Position numbers and translations under genes: made by a program
Part shown: piece by piece, positions 17,297-25,878 of the stretch
Position numbering within the stretch: the stretch's first letter is position 1
Layout of the letters: each line of letters starts with the position of its first letter
Notes under the pieces: model-generated
Told to the model about the DNA's origin: nothing
Database searches by the model: none
The model's input: only the letters and a program-made list of their open reading frames with translations
Source: Candidatus Hodarchaeum mangrovi
GTDB taxonomy: Archaea > Asgardarchaeota > Heimdallarchaeia > Hodarchaeales > Hodarchaeaceae
Reading direction: 5' to 3'
Assembly: GCA_016839515.1 (NCBI GenBank)
Contig: JAEOUE010000127.1
Location: 1 to 64,000, forward strand
Length of the DNA: 64,000 nt

Positions 17297-18265
17297 TTGA
17301 AATATAGAAAGCTAGGAAAATCAGGGTTAAAAATCTCTGAGCTTAGTCTAGGTGCTTGGTTAACATATGGAGGTTCATTAGAACAAGACCAAAGTAAACC
17401 TTGTATCTCAAAAGCTATTGAATTAGGTGTAAACTTTATTGATATTGCAGATATTTATGCCAAAGGTAAAGCAGAAGAAGTTGTAGGAAATATATTGATT
17501 GATTATAATCGCAAAGATCTCGTTATCAGTAGCAAAGTCTTTTGGCCGATGAGTAATTCACCAAATGATCGTGGTCTTTCTCGGAAACATATTATGGAAT
17601 CAATTGAAGGAACATTGGATCGATTACAAACTGATTATATTGATATTTATTTTTGTCATCGGTTTGATCGGGAAACACCCCTTGAAGAGACTGTAAAGGC
17701 AATGTCAGATTTGGTGGATCAGGGTTTAGTGCACTATTGGGGTACCTCTGTTTGGACAGCAGCTCAACTAGAACGAGCTGTAGGAATCGCAAAGACCAAT
17801 GGTTACCATCCACCCTCTGTAGAACAACCACGCTATAATATGCTTGATCGATATATTGAATTAGAAGTCATGGAGACTACATCCCAACATGGTATGGGAA
17901 TTGTTGTTTGGTCACCTCTGGGTGGAGGATTATTAACAGGCAAATATAATAAAACTATTCCTGAAGATAGTCGGGCAGCTACCACCCAATTTGTTAAACG
18001 AGAAATAACTCCAGAAAATATTCAGAAAATAACCCAACTTCAATCTATAGCAAATGAACTTAATCTCACGATTGGACAACTAGCTCTTGCATGGATATTA
18101 AGACGACCTGAGATTAGCTCAGCAATAACTGGAGCAACTAAAGCTGAACATGTGGAAAGTAATATGCAGGCTTCTGGAATCGTTTTAGAGAATGATATAT
18201 TAAATAGAATTGAAGAAGTTCTAGGTAATAAACCAGAAATGCATCCTGTTTACCGTCCACCTTGA
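17297..18265 (+). CDS. aldo/keto reductase (Kv-beta-like)
   Basis: 322 residues. The (beta/alpha)8 family signature is clear: YRKLGKSGLKISELSLGAW at the start and the catalytic tetrad Asp and Tyr (FIDIADIYAKG), Lys (VISSKVFW) and His (IDIYFCHRFD). QPRYNMLDR and VVWSPLGGGLLTGKY bind the nicotinamide cofactor region, and AITGATKAEHVESN the NADP phosphate. It is closest to potassium-channel beta-subunit-like reductases. It reduces an aldehyde or ketone; substrate unknown. The start is TTG at 17297, supported by AGGAGG with a 7-base spacer. It stands alone between two gaps. Confidence 0.93.
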   Translation: MKYRKLGKSGLKISELSLGAWLTYGGSLEQDQSKPCISKAIELGVNFIDIADIYAKGKAEEVVGNILIDYNRKDLVISSKVFWPMSNSPNDRGLSRKHIMESIEGTLDRLQTDYIDIYFCHRFDRETPLEETVKAMSDLVDQGLVHYWGTSVWTAAQLERAVGIAKTNGYHPPSVEQPRYNMLDRYIELEVMETTSQHGMGIVVWSPLGGGLLTGKYNKTIPEDSRAATTQFVKREITPENIQKITQLQSIANELNLTIGQLALAWILRRPEISSAITGATKAEHVESNMQASGIVLENDILNRIEEVLGNKPEMHPVYRPP

Positions 18266-18362
18266 TAGACGTTTTTAAGTGATTTAGCTAAGATAAAAGG
18301 AAGAAAAGGAGTGAAAGAAAGAGGGTGAGGATTTCCTTTTTTTCGCAGATTAGTGTTGAAGA

Positions 18363-18545
18363 TTAAGAGGCTTTGTCCTTTGATTTTTCCTTTGGAGAGG
18401 TAAATATGGGACCATTATAGTTCAGTAGTTCAATTGCAATCATTAGTTGGACTTGTGGATTATTGTTCTGTAGTTGAGAGAAAGGTTGAATTGGTGGGTG
18501 TTGTTTCATAAGATCATCCTCACAATCAATAGTGGGTTCTTTCAT
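18363..18545 (-). CDS. small protein with LNYxGPxF motif, copy 1
   Basis: 60 residues, not recognised. The middle reads QLQNNNPQVQLMIAIELLNYNGPIFTSPKEKSK. The segment LLNYNGPIF with a preceding helix and a charged tail recurs in the next small gene upstream on the same strand, which supports both being real. It could be a small adaptor or regulator; no known domain is visible. Confidence 0.45.
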   Translation of the reverse strand: MKEPTIDCEDDLMKQHPPIQPFSQLQNNNPQVQLMIAIELLNYNGPIFTSPKEKSKDKAS

Positions 18546-18668
18546 TTCAAATACTATGATGTTACGCAGGTATTATCTTAAGTTCATTTTTTTTGTCGGT
18601 ATATATTAAGTTTTACTTGGATGAGGATCATTTTCGAGAACTTGTGAGATCTTCAATTAATTATCTTT

Positions 18669-18830
18669 CTAAATTATTGTCGTAACAACAATGGGAGCAG
18701 TGCTTTTATTAGATTTATTTTCCTCTACTGGAAGAGCTCGAATAAATAATGGGCCATGATAATTTAGAAATTGTATAACCTTTTGTAACTGTTCATAATT
18801 TTGAAATTCTTCTTTCATCATTCTCATCAT
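18669..18830 (-). CDS. small protein with LNYxGPxF motif, copy 2
   Basis: 53 residues starting at ATG 18830: MMRMMKEEFQNYEQLQKVIQ, then FLNYHGPLFIRALPVEENKSNK and a hydrophobic end. It shares the helix-plus-LNY-x-GP-x-F core and the charged tail with the 60-residue gene 120 bases further along the same strand, so the two look like a tandem duplicated pair. Function unknown. The in-phase similarity is what supports coding; alone the gene would be too short to call. Confidence 0.45.
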   Translation of the reverse strand: MMRMMKEEFQNYEQLQKVIQFLNYHGPLFIRALPVEENKSNKSTAPIVVTTII

Positions 18831-19048
18831 TTACAATTAATTTAGCTAATTTATATATCAAAAACAAAGTTGATCTTTATATCTTTAGGAAGATTTCATA
18901 GTTTTTGACTTAAAAACTCATAGGGAGAAAATAAAAACATAAATCCGTTCACACTCTATATATCTCTTGTTAAAATTTAATTATAGAGAATCAAGCCGAT
19001 ATTTTAAACGAGAATGATGAATACTAACAATTTTGTAAAGAAAATTAA

Positions 19049-20221
19049 TCAAGTAAATGTTTCATCAAAATGAGGATCATACTTAGATAGCATATACCGC
19101 CCTATTATCATTCGCTGAATTTGGGAGGTTCCCTCATAAATTTGATACAACTTAGCGTCTCTAAAGAGTTTTTCAATGAGATATGTCTTAATGTATCCAT
19201 AACCACCAAATATTTGTACCGCATCTGATGCAGTTTTCATTCCATAATCAGAGGCAAAAGCTTTCGCAATACTTGCACTAATAGTATTGTCTCGTCCTTG
19301 ATCGGCCTCCCAAGCAGAAAACCATGTTAACAATCTTGCAGCGTCATAGTGCATTTTCATTTCAGCGATCATAAATTGTATGGATTGAAAATCAGATAAT
19401 TTACTTTCAAAGGCTTCTCTACGTTTTGAATAAGCAATAGCATATTCCATAGCTGCCCTAGCCATTCCCGTTGCAAATGCTCCTATGGTGGGGCGAGTGT
19501 GTGCAAAAGTTTTCATTGCGATAGGAAAACCATTTCCTGGCTCTCCTAATATATGGTCCTTGGGAACTCTAACGTTGTCAAGGCTAATTCGCACTGTATT
19601 TGAGGCCTTATGTCCCATTTTCGGTATTGGTTTTCCAAGACGTATCCCTTCTAGATCCATGGGTATTACCACACCTGTTATCCCTTTATGTCGCTTTGTG
19701 CCCTCAAGTCGTACAAATGTACTCATAAATGAGGCTACACCACCATTAGTGATCCACATCTTCCTTCCATTCAGTATAATATCATTATTTTCCAACCGAG
19801 CGGTTGTTGCAATCCCTGCAACATCTGATCCCATACCAGGTTCAGAAGTAGCAAATGCAATAAACTTTAACTCTTCAGTTAGAGGTTTTAAAAATCTTTC
19901 TTTTTGTTCTGCTGTTCCTCCAATTATAATAGGTTCAGCTCCTAGACAGTTATCAAATAATGAAGTTGTTATACCTGGATCAGCTGCAGCTGTCTCTTCT
20001 ACTATTAAACAGTTTTCTAGGATTCCTAAACCAGGCCCTCCTACTTCTCGAGGAAAAATAGTATTCATTAATCCCTGTTCAAAAGCTTTTTGATAAATTT
20101 CGTATGGAAACTCCCCAGATTCATCATATTTACGTGAGACGGGAATGATCTCTTGAATAGCAAATTCCCTTGCTTTTTTCTGTAATGCTTTTTGTTCATC
20201 TGTTAGATTAAAGTCAACCAT
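19049..20221 (-). CDS. acyl-CoA dehydrogenase
   Basis: 390 residues from ATG 20221, chosen because FNLTDEQKALQKKAREF is the normal family start; an ATG 11 codons upstream would add an unusual extension. The FAD/substrate blocks FATSEPGMGSDVAG and WITNGG, and the C-terminal SDAVQIFGGYGYIKTY and YQIYEGTSQIQRMIIGR with the catalytic Glu, are intact. It makes the 2,3-enoyl-CoA of beta-oxidation and passes electrons to ETF. A short-chain or dicarboxylyl (glutaryl/pimelyl) substrate is possible; the sequence does not decide. Its own promoter probably lies in the gap to 20569. Confidence 0.93.
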   Translation of the reverse strand: MVDFNLTDEQKALQKKAREFAIQEIIPVSRKYDESGEFPYEIYQKAFEQGLMNTIFPREVGGPGLGILENCLIVEETAAADPGITTSLFDNCLGAEPIIIGGTAEQKERFLKPLTEELKFIAFATSEPGMGSDVAGIATTARLENNDIILNGRKMWITNGGVASFMSTFVRLEGTKRHKGITGVVIPMDLEGIRLGKPIPKMGHKASNTVRISLDNVRVPKDHILGEPGNGFPIAMKTFAHTRPTIGAFATGMARAAMEYAIAYSKRREAFESKLSDFQSIQFMIAEMKMHYDAARLLTWFSAWEADQGRDNTISASIAKAFASDYGMKTASDAVQIFGGYGYIKTYLIEKLFRDAKLYQIYEGTSQIQRMIIGRYMLSKYDPHFDETFT

Positions 20222-20569
20222 AGATCTTACTTCCTTAATAGTAATAGATATCAAATTTCTTATATAAAAGATTATCAGAGCTCTTTTATCTATCTAAGAA
20301 TTCAAATAAAACTTTTTCCTGTTTTAGTCATTATACTCTTTTCATTAATTGCTTAAAATTTCTTCATTTCTCTTTTCGGAAGAATTGAGCTGTTTTTTTT
20401 TGATTAATCTCTATATTACTTAATTATGGCTAAATGTTTTTTCGACACTTATGATTTTTTGTAATTGAATCATGCCTCATACCGATATCTTGAAGAGAAA
20501 GGAAGCTATTTAATATATTAATAAATGAGAGCAAAATATCATTCTGTGTGAATATTAGGGCGAAATGAA
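20222..20569. promoter_or_regulatory. 348-base divergent promoter region
   Basis: No gene seen. TATA-like TTATATAAAAG at about 20258-20268 reads CTTTTATATAA on the minus strand and may serve the acyl-CoA dehydrogenase. TTTAATATATTAATAA at about 20510-20525 lies roughly 50 bases ahead of the thymidylate kinase start and is a candidate for that gene. Confidence 0.4.
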
Positions 20570-21214
20570 TTGAAACGTCTTTTCCGTGGGGTTTTAATTG
20601 TCTTCGAAGGTATAGATGGATCTGGTAAGACCACTCAGATTCAAAAGCTTGTTAAATTTCTGGAGAAAAAGAATTACCCTGTAATAGTGACTCATGAACC
20701 AAACCATAACTCACCCTATTATCAATTAATTAAAGATAAAGTAAAGAAGCATCGTGAGGGAACTGCTCCCGAACAAGAGCTAGAATGGTATATATTAGAT
20801 CGTAAATGGGATTTGGAGAATATAATTCTTCCTGCATTAAAAAGAAAACAGATTGTTTTGGTTGATCGCTACTTTCTTAGTAATGTTGCTTATCAAGGAG
20901 CTCTTAAAACACTGAGCTTAGAATATGTGCTTAAACAAAATGATTTTGCCATAAAACCAGATTTATGGGTAATATTAGATGTTCCAGTCTCCTTAGGACA
21001 ACAAAGACTTCGTTTACGGGAGAAAAAGAAGAATAACGATCAGTTAGAACTTGCCGAATATCAAGAAAAAGTCCGTGAAAATTATAAAAAATTGATTACA
21101 ATGAACATTGGAGGAGAGGTTCTTTGGATTGATGCAAGTATTAACGAAGAAGAATTAACCAAAATATTAGGAGAAAAGTTGATAATTTTTATTGATAAGT
21201 TTATTCATAATTAA
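20570..21214 (+). CDS. tmk: thymidylate kinase
   Basis: 214 residues. The P-loop FEGIDGSGKTTQ (residues 12-23), the DR(Y/H) motif VDRYFLSNVAYQGA, DLWVILDVPVSLGQQRL and the lid-like REKKKNNDQLE follow the order of dTMP kinases. It phosphorylates dTMP to dTDP for DNA synthesis. The start is TTG at 20570; an ATG four bases upstream is out of frame and stops at once. It is monocistronic and convergent with the helical protein gene that follows. Confidence 0.93.
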   Translation: MKRLFRGVLIVFEGIDGSGKTTQIQKLVKFLEKKNYPVIVTHEPNHNSPYYQLIKDKVKKHREGTAPEQELEWYILDRKWDLENIILPALKRKQIVLVDRYFLSNVAYQGALKTLSLEYVLKQNDFAIKPDLWVILDVPVSLGQQRLRLREKKKNNDQLELAEYQEKVRENYKKLITMNIGGEVLWIDASINEEELTKILGEKLIIFIDKFIHN

Positions 21215-21229
21215 TAACTTGAATAAAGC

Positions 21230-21697
21230 TTATTTTCTCACTAAATTACGTGCTGATAATAAATATTTTTGCAAGTGTTTAACTGTTTGCTCTTTAAACT
21301 CTTCAACTTTTTCCCTTCCTTCTGCGGCGTCGTAGATTAAACTAGCTTGTTGCTGAATTTTAATATCTTTGATGATATTTTCGATATCCTTTGCGACATC
21401 CTCGTCCATTTCAAATTCCATTTTTCTGATTCTGACTAGTAGAGCTAGCGCATCAGTGAAATTTAATTCGTAAATCATTATTAAAGCTCGAATTACTAAT
21501 GATTGGGTAATCACTAGGTTTGCATTGTGTGTAGCATTCTCAATTTTCTTCAAAAAGGCCAGAGCAGTATGTACTTGCCCTTCTTCGAGATAACTTTTCG
21601 CCAACATGAAATTCCTAAAGTCTCTTAACTCCATCACGTTTTGAAGCGCATTTTCAATTCTAGAAAGAGTTAATTTTATATCTGAATCTAGAACCAT
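21230..21697 (-). CDS. helical repeat protein of unknown function
   Basis: 155 residues, almost entirely predicted helix, with TPR-like spacing in the first half (AKSYLEEGQVHTALAFLKKI, IMIYELNFTDALALLVRIRK) and a long charged C-terminal helix. No catalytic motif or membrane segment. It may be a scaffold or interaction protein. It lies 127 bases upstream of nothing recognisable on its strand except the parvulin gene (start 22103), with which it could share a transcript. Confidence 0.65.
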   Translation of the reverse strand: MVLDSDIKLTLSRIENALQNVMELRDFRNFMLAKSYLEEGQVHTALAFLKKIENATHNANLVITQSLVIRALIMIYELNFTDALALLVRIRKMEFEMDEDVAKDIENIIKDIKIQQQASLIYDAAEGREKVEEFKEQTVKHLQKYLLSARNLVRK

Positions 21698-21824
21698 TAA
21701 TGATCAGATTCTTTCTTTTATTAATGAATAATAAGGTTTTGGATAAGAAAAAAAAATCATTTGAATTGATTAGAAAAGGGACTAAAAATCCATTGGATAT
21801 TCAATATTAATAAAAAGGGAAGAT

Positions 21825-22103
21825 TTACTTTACCCGTTTAATAATATGATACCCAAACTTAGTTTTAACTGGAACTTGAGTCATCTGTCCCTTCTGCAGC
21901 TTAAATGCTTCTATTTCGAATTCTTTTACCATTTGACCTCGACCGAATTCCCCCAGATTTCCCCCTTTTTTTTTTGAAGGACAAGTACTATATTCACGGG
22001 CCATTTCTTCAAATAAAGCTCCACCATTAATTTTTTCGATTATTTCTTCCGCTAGACTCTTTTTTTCTACTAGTATATGTTTGGCTGTTATTTTATTTGA
22101 CAT
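21825..22103 (-). CDS. parvulin-type peptidyl-prolyl isomerase
   Basis: 92 residues from the ATG at 22103, the exact size of single-domain parvulins. An in-frame ATG further up would add 31 residues unlike the family, so I do not use it. The motifs are KHILVEKKSLAEEIIEKI, FEEMAREYSTCPSKKKGGNL, FGRGQMVKEFEIEAF and VKTKFGYHIIKR. It catalyses cis-trans isomerisation of peptidyl-proline in the cytoplasm. Similar stand-alone parvulins are known from Thaumarchaeota (NmPin, CsPinA). Confidence 0.92.
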   Translation of the reverse strand: MSNKITAKHILVEKKSLAEEIIEKINGGALFEEMAREYSTCPSKKKGGNLGEFGRGQMVKEFEIEAFKLQKGQMTQVPVKTKFGYHIIKRVK

Positions 22104-22220
22104 TATTACACCACAACATCTGAATTTATTCACAACTTTATAATTTATTAAACTGTCATTCTGAATAAACAGGTAATAAGATTGCATAATTTTCAAAGTT
22201 CTTTGCCAGGATAGAAAATA

Positions 22221-25200
22221 TTACTTTATTTGTCCTGTTAGTGTTGACCAATCATAACCTTGTTCTGTGATCCATGTATGATTCACAAATAAATGTATCT
22301 TATACCAACTAGTGATACCAATAATATCGTCTACACATACGAAATGTGTATTATTTGTTAACCAACTGTAAGATAGGGGATAATCTAGTGCATAGGCAGG
22401 TACATCCCAATGAGTTGAATCATTAATAACTACCCAGAATTTTATTGAAGAATGGGTCTGATAATAACTCTGCATCATGCTAGAGGAATTGTAAGAAAAC
22501 GGTACATTCCCAGTAGTTACGATCTCCTTTCCCAGATAATATCGCATAGCAAAATTAGATCCTGCTTCTGGTATAACCCAAGTGGAGTGGTTATAGTCTC
22601 CTCCATGATTTTTAATGTAAATTGACATCTCTTGAAAATGAAGGTCAAAAATCTGATTGTAGTGAGCAAGAGTAGTGACATTTATAAGCATTGCAGAGAG
22701 CATTAGAGACAGAATTAGTAAAGCCTGAGGTTTTACATGAGGCTTCAACCAATAAAGTGCTATTAGAAGCAGTATGATTCCTATAAAAGTGATTAATGGA
22801 GCTCCTAGTTCAATTGTATCTGAAATCCAAGAGAAATCGAAGCTTAATATGCTATCAAAAAAATCATGAACAACAAAATTATACAAAGGTGTCAAACTTT
22901 TAACCCATGCATCAATAAAATATCTATAGGCAAGACCAAAAGTTACAATGCCTGGAAAAGTTTTCAACCAGTTATTATTCATTGAAACATAGATAAAAGG
23001 GCCCAGTAGAACAAAGGCATATAGTAAAAAGAAGAAAATAGTATCAACTTGAGTTAGATTGATCTCGAATATAGCCATAAGAAGTCCTGAATAACCAAAG
23101 GCAAGTGCAACGATTACAGCTAGAATCCTGTCTATTCGATCCTCAACTATAAATCGCCAACGATCACCGGAATATAAGTATTCAATCCCTTTGGCAGAAA
23201 TAGCAAGATATGGGATTGCTAATGGAATGTAGTAGTAATTTAACTGAAATTGAGCTGGAAAAAATACAAACGGAATGGTTATTAACCAAGCGATTAATGC
23301 TGAACCTAATGCTGGATTTCTTTTGTCAGAAAAAAAGAATGCGTAAATACCTATAACAAATAATCCTCCAAAAAGAAGGATAACAAGAAGATAATCATTA
23401 AGCGCACTCCCAATGCTTTCAGGGAGTTCATAACTTGTAGCATGAGTGTATCGCCAACCAATATAATATTCAAAAAATAAAAATGTATATGTGACTGGAT
23501 TAGGTTTTTCAGGATCCCCTGCAAGTTCTCCTGGCACGCGAATACTCCAAGGGTAAGTACCATCAGCAATTTTTGCGTCCAAAGTTTGTACCCAAGAAAC
23601 GAATGGAAAGAAGCTGATAATAATCAAAGTAATAGCTAAACCTAAAAACATTAAATCATGTTCAAAGCCCATAAGTTCAGTTTTTTCCCTAATACGGGTT
23701 TTCAGATGCAAATTTTTTGTAAGAGAATTTTTAACTTTAGGAAAATATGTTATTCCTACAGTAAGAAGTAATGTTACTCCAACGCCAAATACAGTAATTT
23801 GCATGGCATCTCTGCTGAAAAAAGCCCCAGATATCAAAATTATGGCAAACCAAAAAGCGAACCATAATCCATAAATTCCTAAAGGAATTAAATCTAAACA
23901 CTCAATTATGAATTTGAAAAATCTCCTTCTACCAATAGAAATTTCTAGTCCTAATCCCATTATGAAAAAAAATACTATAAATGCTCCAATTAGACCAAAC
24001 AATCCAGAGAGTAGATCAAGTAATAATAAAAATAATGAAGTATTTGAAAAAAAATCTTCTAAAAATGTTAATGAGCTTAATAATCCTCCTCCTTCTGGTA
24101 TATGTTCTTCAGTCAAAGCTAGAGCAATCGCTATAAAGGGTTCTTCTAATCGATCATAGAAAACCTTTGCGATCATTCCTCCTCCAAAACTAGCTAGCGT
24201 ACTAGCAATAACTACTGAAATTAACCCAAATTTTTTTAATTTGGTTTTTAGTTCTAAATTTAACCCGAGAGTAGAGTGATAAATACCAATTATAATTATG
24301 TAACATGTAATACCTACTATTAAACCTATGAGTAAGCTACTCAATGGTAAAAAAGTAATTAAATAAGTAACGATAGATGTTAAGCAAAATGCGCTTATAG
24401 AAAGAATATTTTGGACACGAAAACCTTTTCCAACGTTATACTTAAATTCTGAATCATCATGTTTATAAAAACTTTTAACGTGTGGTTTTATTTCTTGGAA
24501 GAGAGTACGAAGATCATATAAGTCTACATGTCTTTCAATATAACGTATAAGTAAATAGATAACAATAGCAGGTGCAATAAGAATCCCCTGCCATGCCTTA
24601 GTAAGTAAATTTAATATATTTACAGCTGCTGCAACTATAAGCAATATATAGCCTTTTTTAGAACGTCTTTCAATGAAAACTGCATCTACAGCTCTTATAC
24701 TAAGAAGCATGACTAAGGCACCCATAAAAATTACAAAAGGATCAATGTAAGCAGTTCTACTATAAAAAGTCAAAAAGTAAGCCAGAGCAACTAATAATCC
24801 TGCAATTATATGGGCAGAGCGATTTTTAGCTTGATGACTGAAGAGGAAATAGATTATGATCGCTAAACCAGCACCTCCAATAATCACAATGCCCTTAGCA
24901 GCGAATGTGGTTCGACCAAATAAAGACATAAGGAATGCTCCACACCAAAATGCAAATGGAGGTTTATCAAAAAATTTAATTACCCCGCCTTCTGCAGGAT
25001 AATAAAGGGGAAGAAATAGATCAGATGGAGAAGGACCAAATGCCAACCGACTTGCAATTGCACTAAACCAGCCTTCATCCCACATATCGATACTAGAGAT
25101 ATATCCGATCTTTACCCAAAACGCAAGGAAACCAATCAAAAGAATAAATTTAAAAGAAGTAATTATGTGCCATAATTGCGATAAATACTTGTTTGTATTA

Positions 25201-25232
25201 CCTGGTTCATCTTTCAGATCAGATTCTGACAT
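22221..25232 (-). CDS. large PMT/ArnT-like membrane glycosyltransferase (GT39-like, GT-C fold)
   Basis: 1003 residues with a dozen or more hydrophobic segments. The GT-C hallmark Asp-Glu sits in the first external loop (MWDEGWFSAIASR, D52-E53), followed by VIKFFDKPPFAFWCGAF, the KPP loop common in PMT_2 proteins. The C-terminal 100 residues are an external soluble domain. The protein likely moves a sugar from a lipid-phosphate carrier to a protein or lipid on the outer face of the membrane. It is about twice the length of bacterial ArnT because of an enlarged middle section with many extra helices. It is transcribed away from the GIY-YIG gene. Confidence 0.82.
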   Translation of the reverse strand: MSESDLKDEPGNTNKYLSQLWHIITSFKFILLIGFLAFWVKIGYISSIDMWDEGWFSAIASRLAFGPSPSDLFLPLYYPAEGGVIKFFDKPPFAFWCGAFLMSLFGRTTFAAKGIVIIGGAGLAIIIYFLFSHQAKNRSAHIIAGLLVALAYFLTFYSRTAYIDPFVIFMGALVMLLSIRAVDAVFIERRSKKGYILLIVAAAVNILNLLTKAWQGILIAPAIVIYLLIRYIERHVDLYDLRTLFQEIKPHVKSFYKHDDSEFKYNVGKGFRVQNILSISAFCLTSIVTYLITFLPLSSLLIGLIVGITCYIIIIGIYHSTLGLNLELKTKLKKFGLISVVIASTLASFGGGMIAKVFYDRLEEPFIAIALALTEEHIPEGGGLLSSLTFLEDFFSNTSLFLLLLDLLSGLFGLIGAFIVFFFIMGLGLEISIGRRRFFKFIIECLDLIPLGIYGLWFAFWFAIILISGAFFSRDAMQITVFGVGVTLLLTVGITYFPKVKNSLTKNLHLKTRIREKTELMGFEHDLMFLGLAITLIIISFFPFVSWVQTLDAKIADGTYPWSIRVPGELAGDPEKPNPVTYTFLFFEYYIGWRYTHATSYELPESIGSALNDYLLVILLFGGLFVIGIYAFFFSDKRNPALGSALIAWLITIPFVFFPAQFQLNYYYIPLAIPYLAISAKGIEYLYSGDRWRFIVEDRIDRILAVIVALAFGYSGLLMAIFEINLTQVDTIFFFLLYAFVLLGPFIYVSMNNNWLKTFPGIVTFGLAYRYFIDAWVKSLTPLYNFVVHDFFDSILSFDFSWISDTIELGAPLITFIGIILLLIALYWLKPHVKPQALLILSLMLSAMLINVTTLAHYNQIFDLHFQEMSIYIKNHGGDYNHSTWVIPEAGSNFAMRYYLGKEIVTTGNVPFSYNSSSMMQSYYQTHSSIKFWVVINDSTHWDVPAYALDYPLSYSWLTNNTHFVCVDDIIGITSWYKIHLFVNHTWITEQGYDWSTLTGQIK

Positions 25233-25315
25233 AGTTGATCATTATTAATGTTCTATACTTAAGTTTAAGTCTGTTTAGTTAACTTCTATTATATCTACAA
25301 AAAATACATCTAATT

Positions 25316-25735
25316 GTGAAGACTATGTCATACTGGGTATATTTTCTTTTTGTCGGAGATTGGAAAAGTGGAAATAACCGAAAAATCTATATAGGTTATA
25401 CAAAGCATTTAATAGGTCGACTAAGCCAGCATATCGGACTGAGTTCCATCAAGGGAGCAAAATTCACAAGAAAACAACCAATTGAACTTGCTAGAGTCGA
25501 AATATATGATATACAGAAAGAAGCTTTACAAAGAGAATGGCAACTAAAGCATAAAAGTCCTATGAACCAAAAATTCAATAAATTAAGATTGATTAATAAA
25601 TTTAAAGAGAAGTACCCAAGTGAGCTGCTCAAAATTAACAATTATCTTAAAGATTATTATGAATACCTTAATCTGGTAAGCAGGAATTTGTTAAATGAAG
25701 AAGCAAACCTTTTAGCAACATTAAAAAGGAATTAA
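25316..25735 (+). CDS. GIY-YIG domain protein (UPF0213/YhbQ-like)
   Basis: 139 residues. The first 90 are a GIY-YIG nuclease domain: YWVYFLFVGD (GIY), KIYIGYTKHLIGRLSQH (YIG with the Arg), GAKFTRKQPIELARVEIY and ALQREWQLK with the catalytic Glu. The last 50 residues are a helical tail. Starts at GTG 25316 or ATG 25325. Such small proteins cut or bind branched or damaged DNA, but their role is mostly unproved. The position upstream of many repair-type genes is suggestive only. Confidence 0.88.
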   Translation: MKTMSYWVYFLFVGDWKSGNNRKIYIGYTKHLIGRLSQHIGLSSIKGAKFTRKQPIELARVEIYDIQKEALQREWQLKHKSPMNQKFNKLRLINKFKEKYPSELLKINNYLKDYYEYLNLVSRNLLNEEANLLATLKRN

Positions 25736-25878
25736 CTTTGATTTTATCCTATCCCTATGATTATATTGCCTATTAAATCTAATCTCAAAGCTGATAAATA
25801 TTCAAATAAAATTGATCTATTATTTGCATATCAAATAATTAAATTAAAAGGGGTATAAATTGGATGTGAAACAATCTT

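Noticed and set aside
17297..18265. Aldo/keto reductase as BadH-type enzyme of aromatic degradation
   Set aside because: It is an ordinary Kv-beta-like reductase, separated from the operon by gaps and with no pathway-specific motif.
19485..20093. 202-codon frame opposite the acyl-CoA dehydrogenase
   Set aside because: Fully contained antisense frame with proline/serine-rich composition; the other strand has all family motifs.
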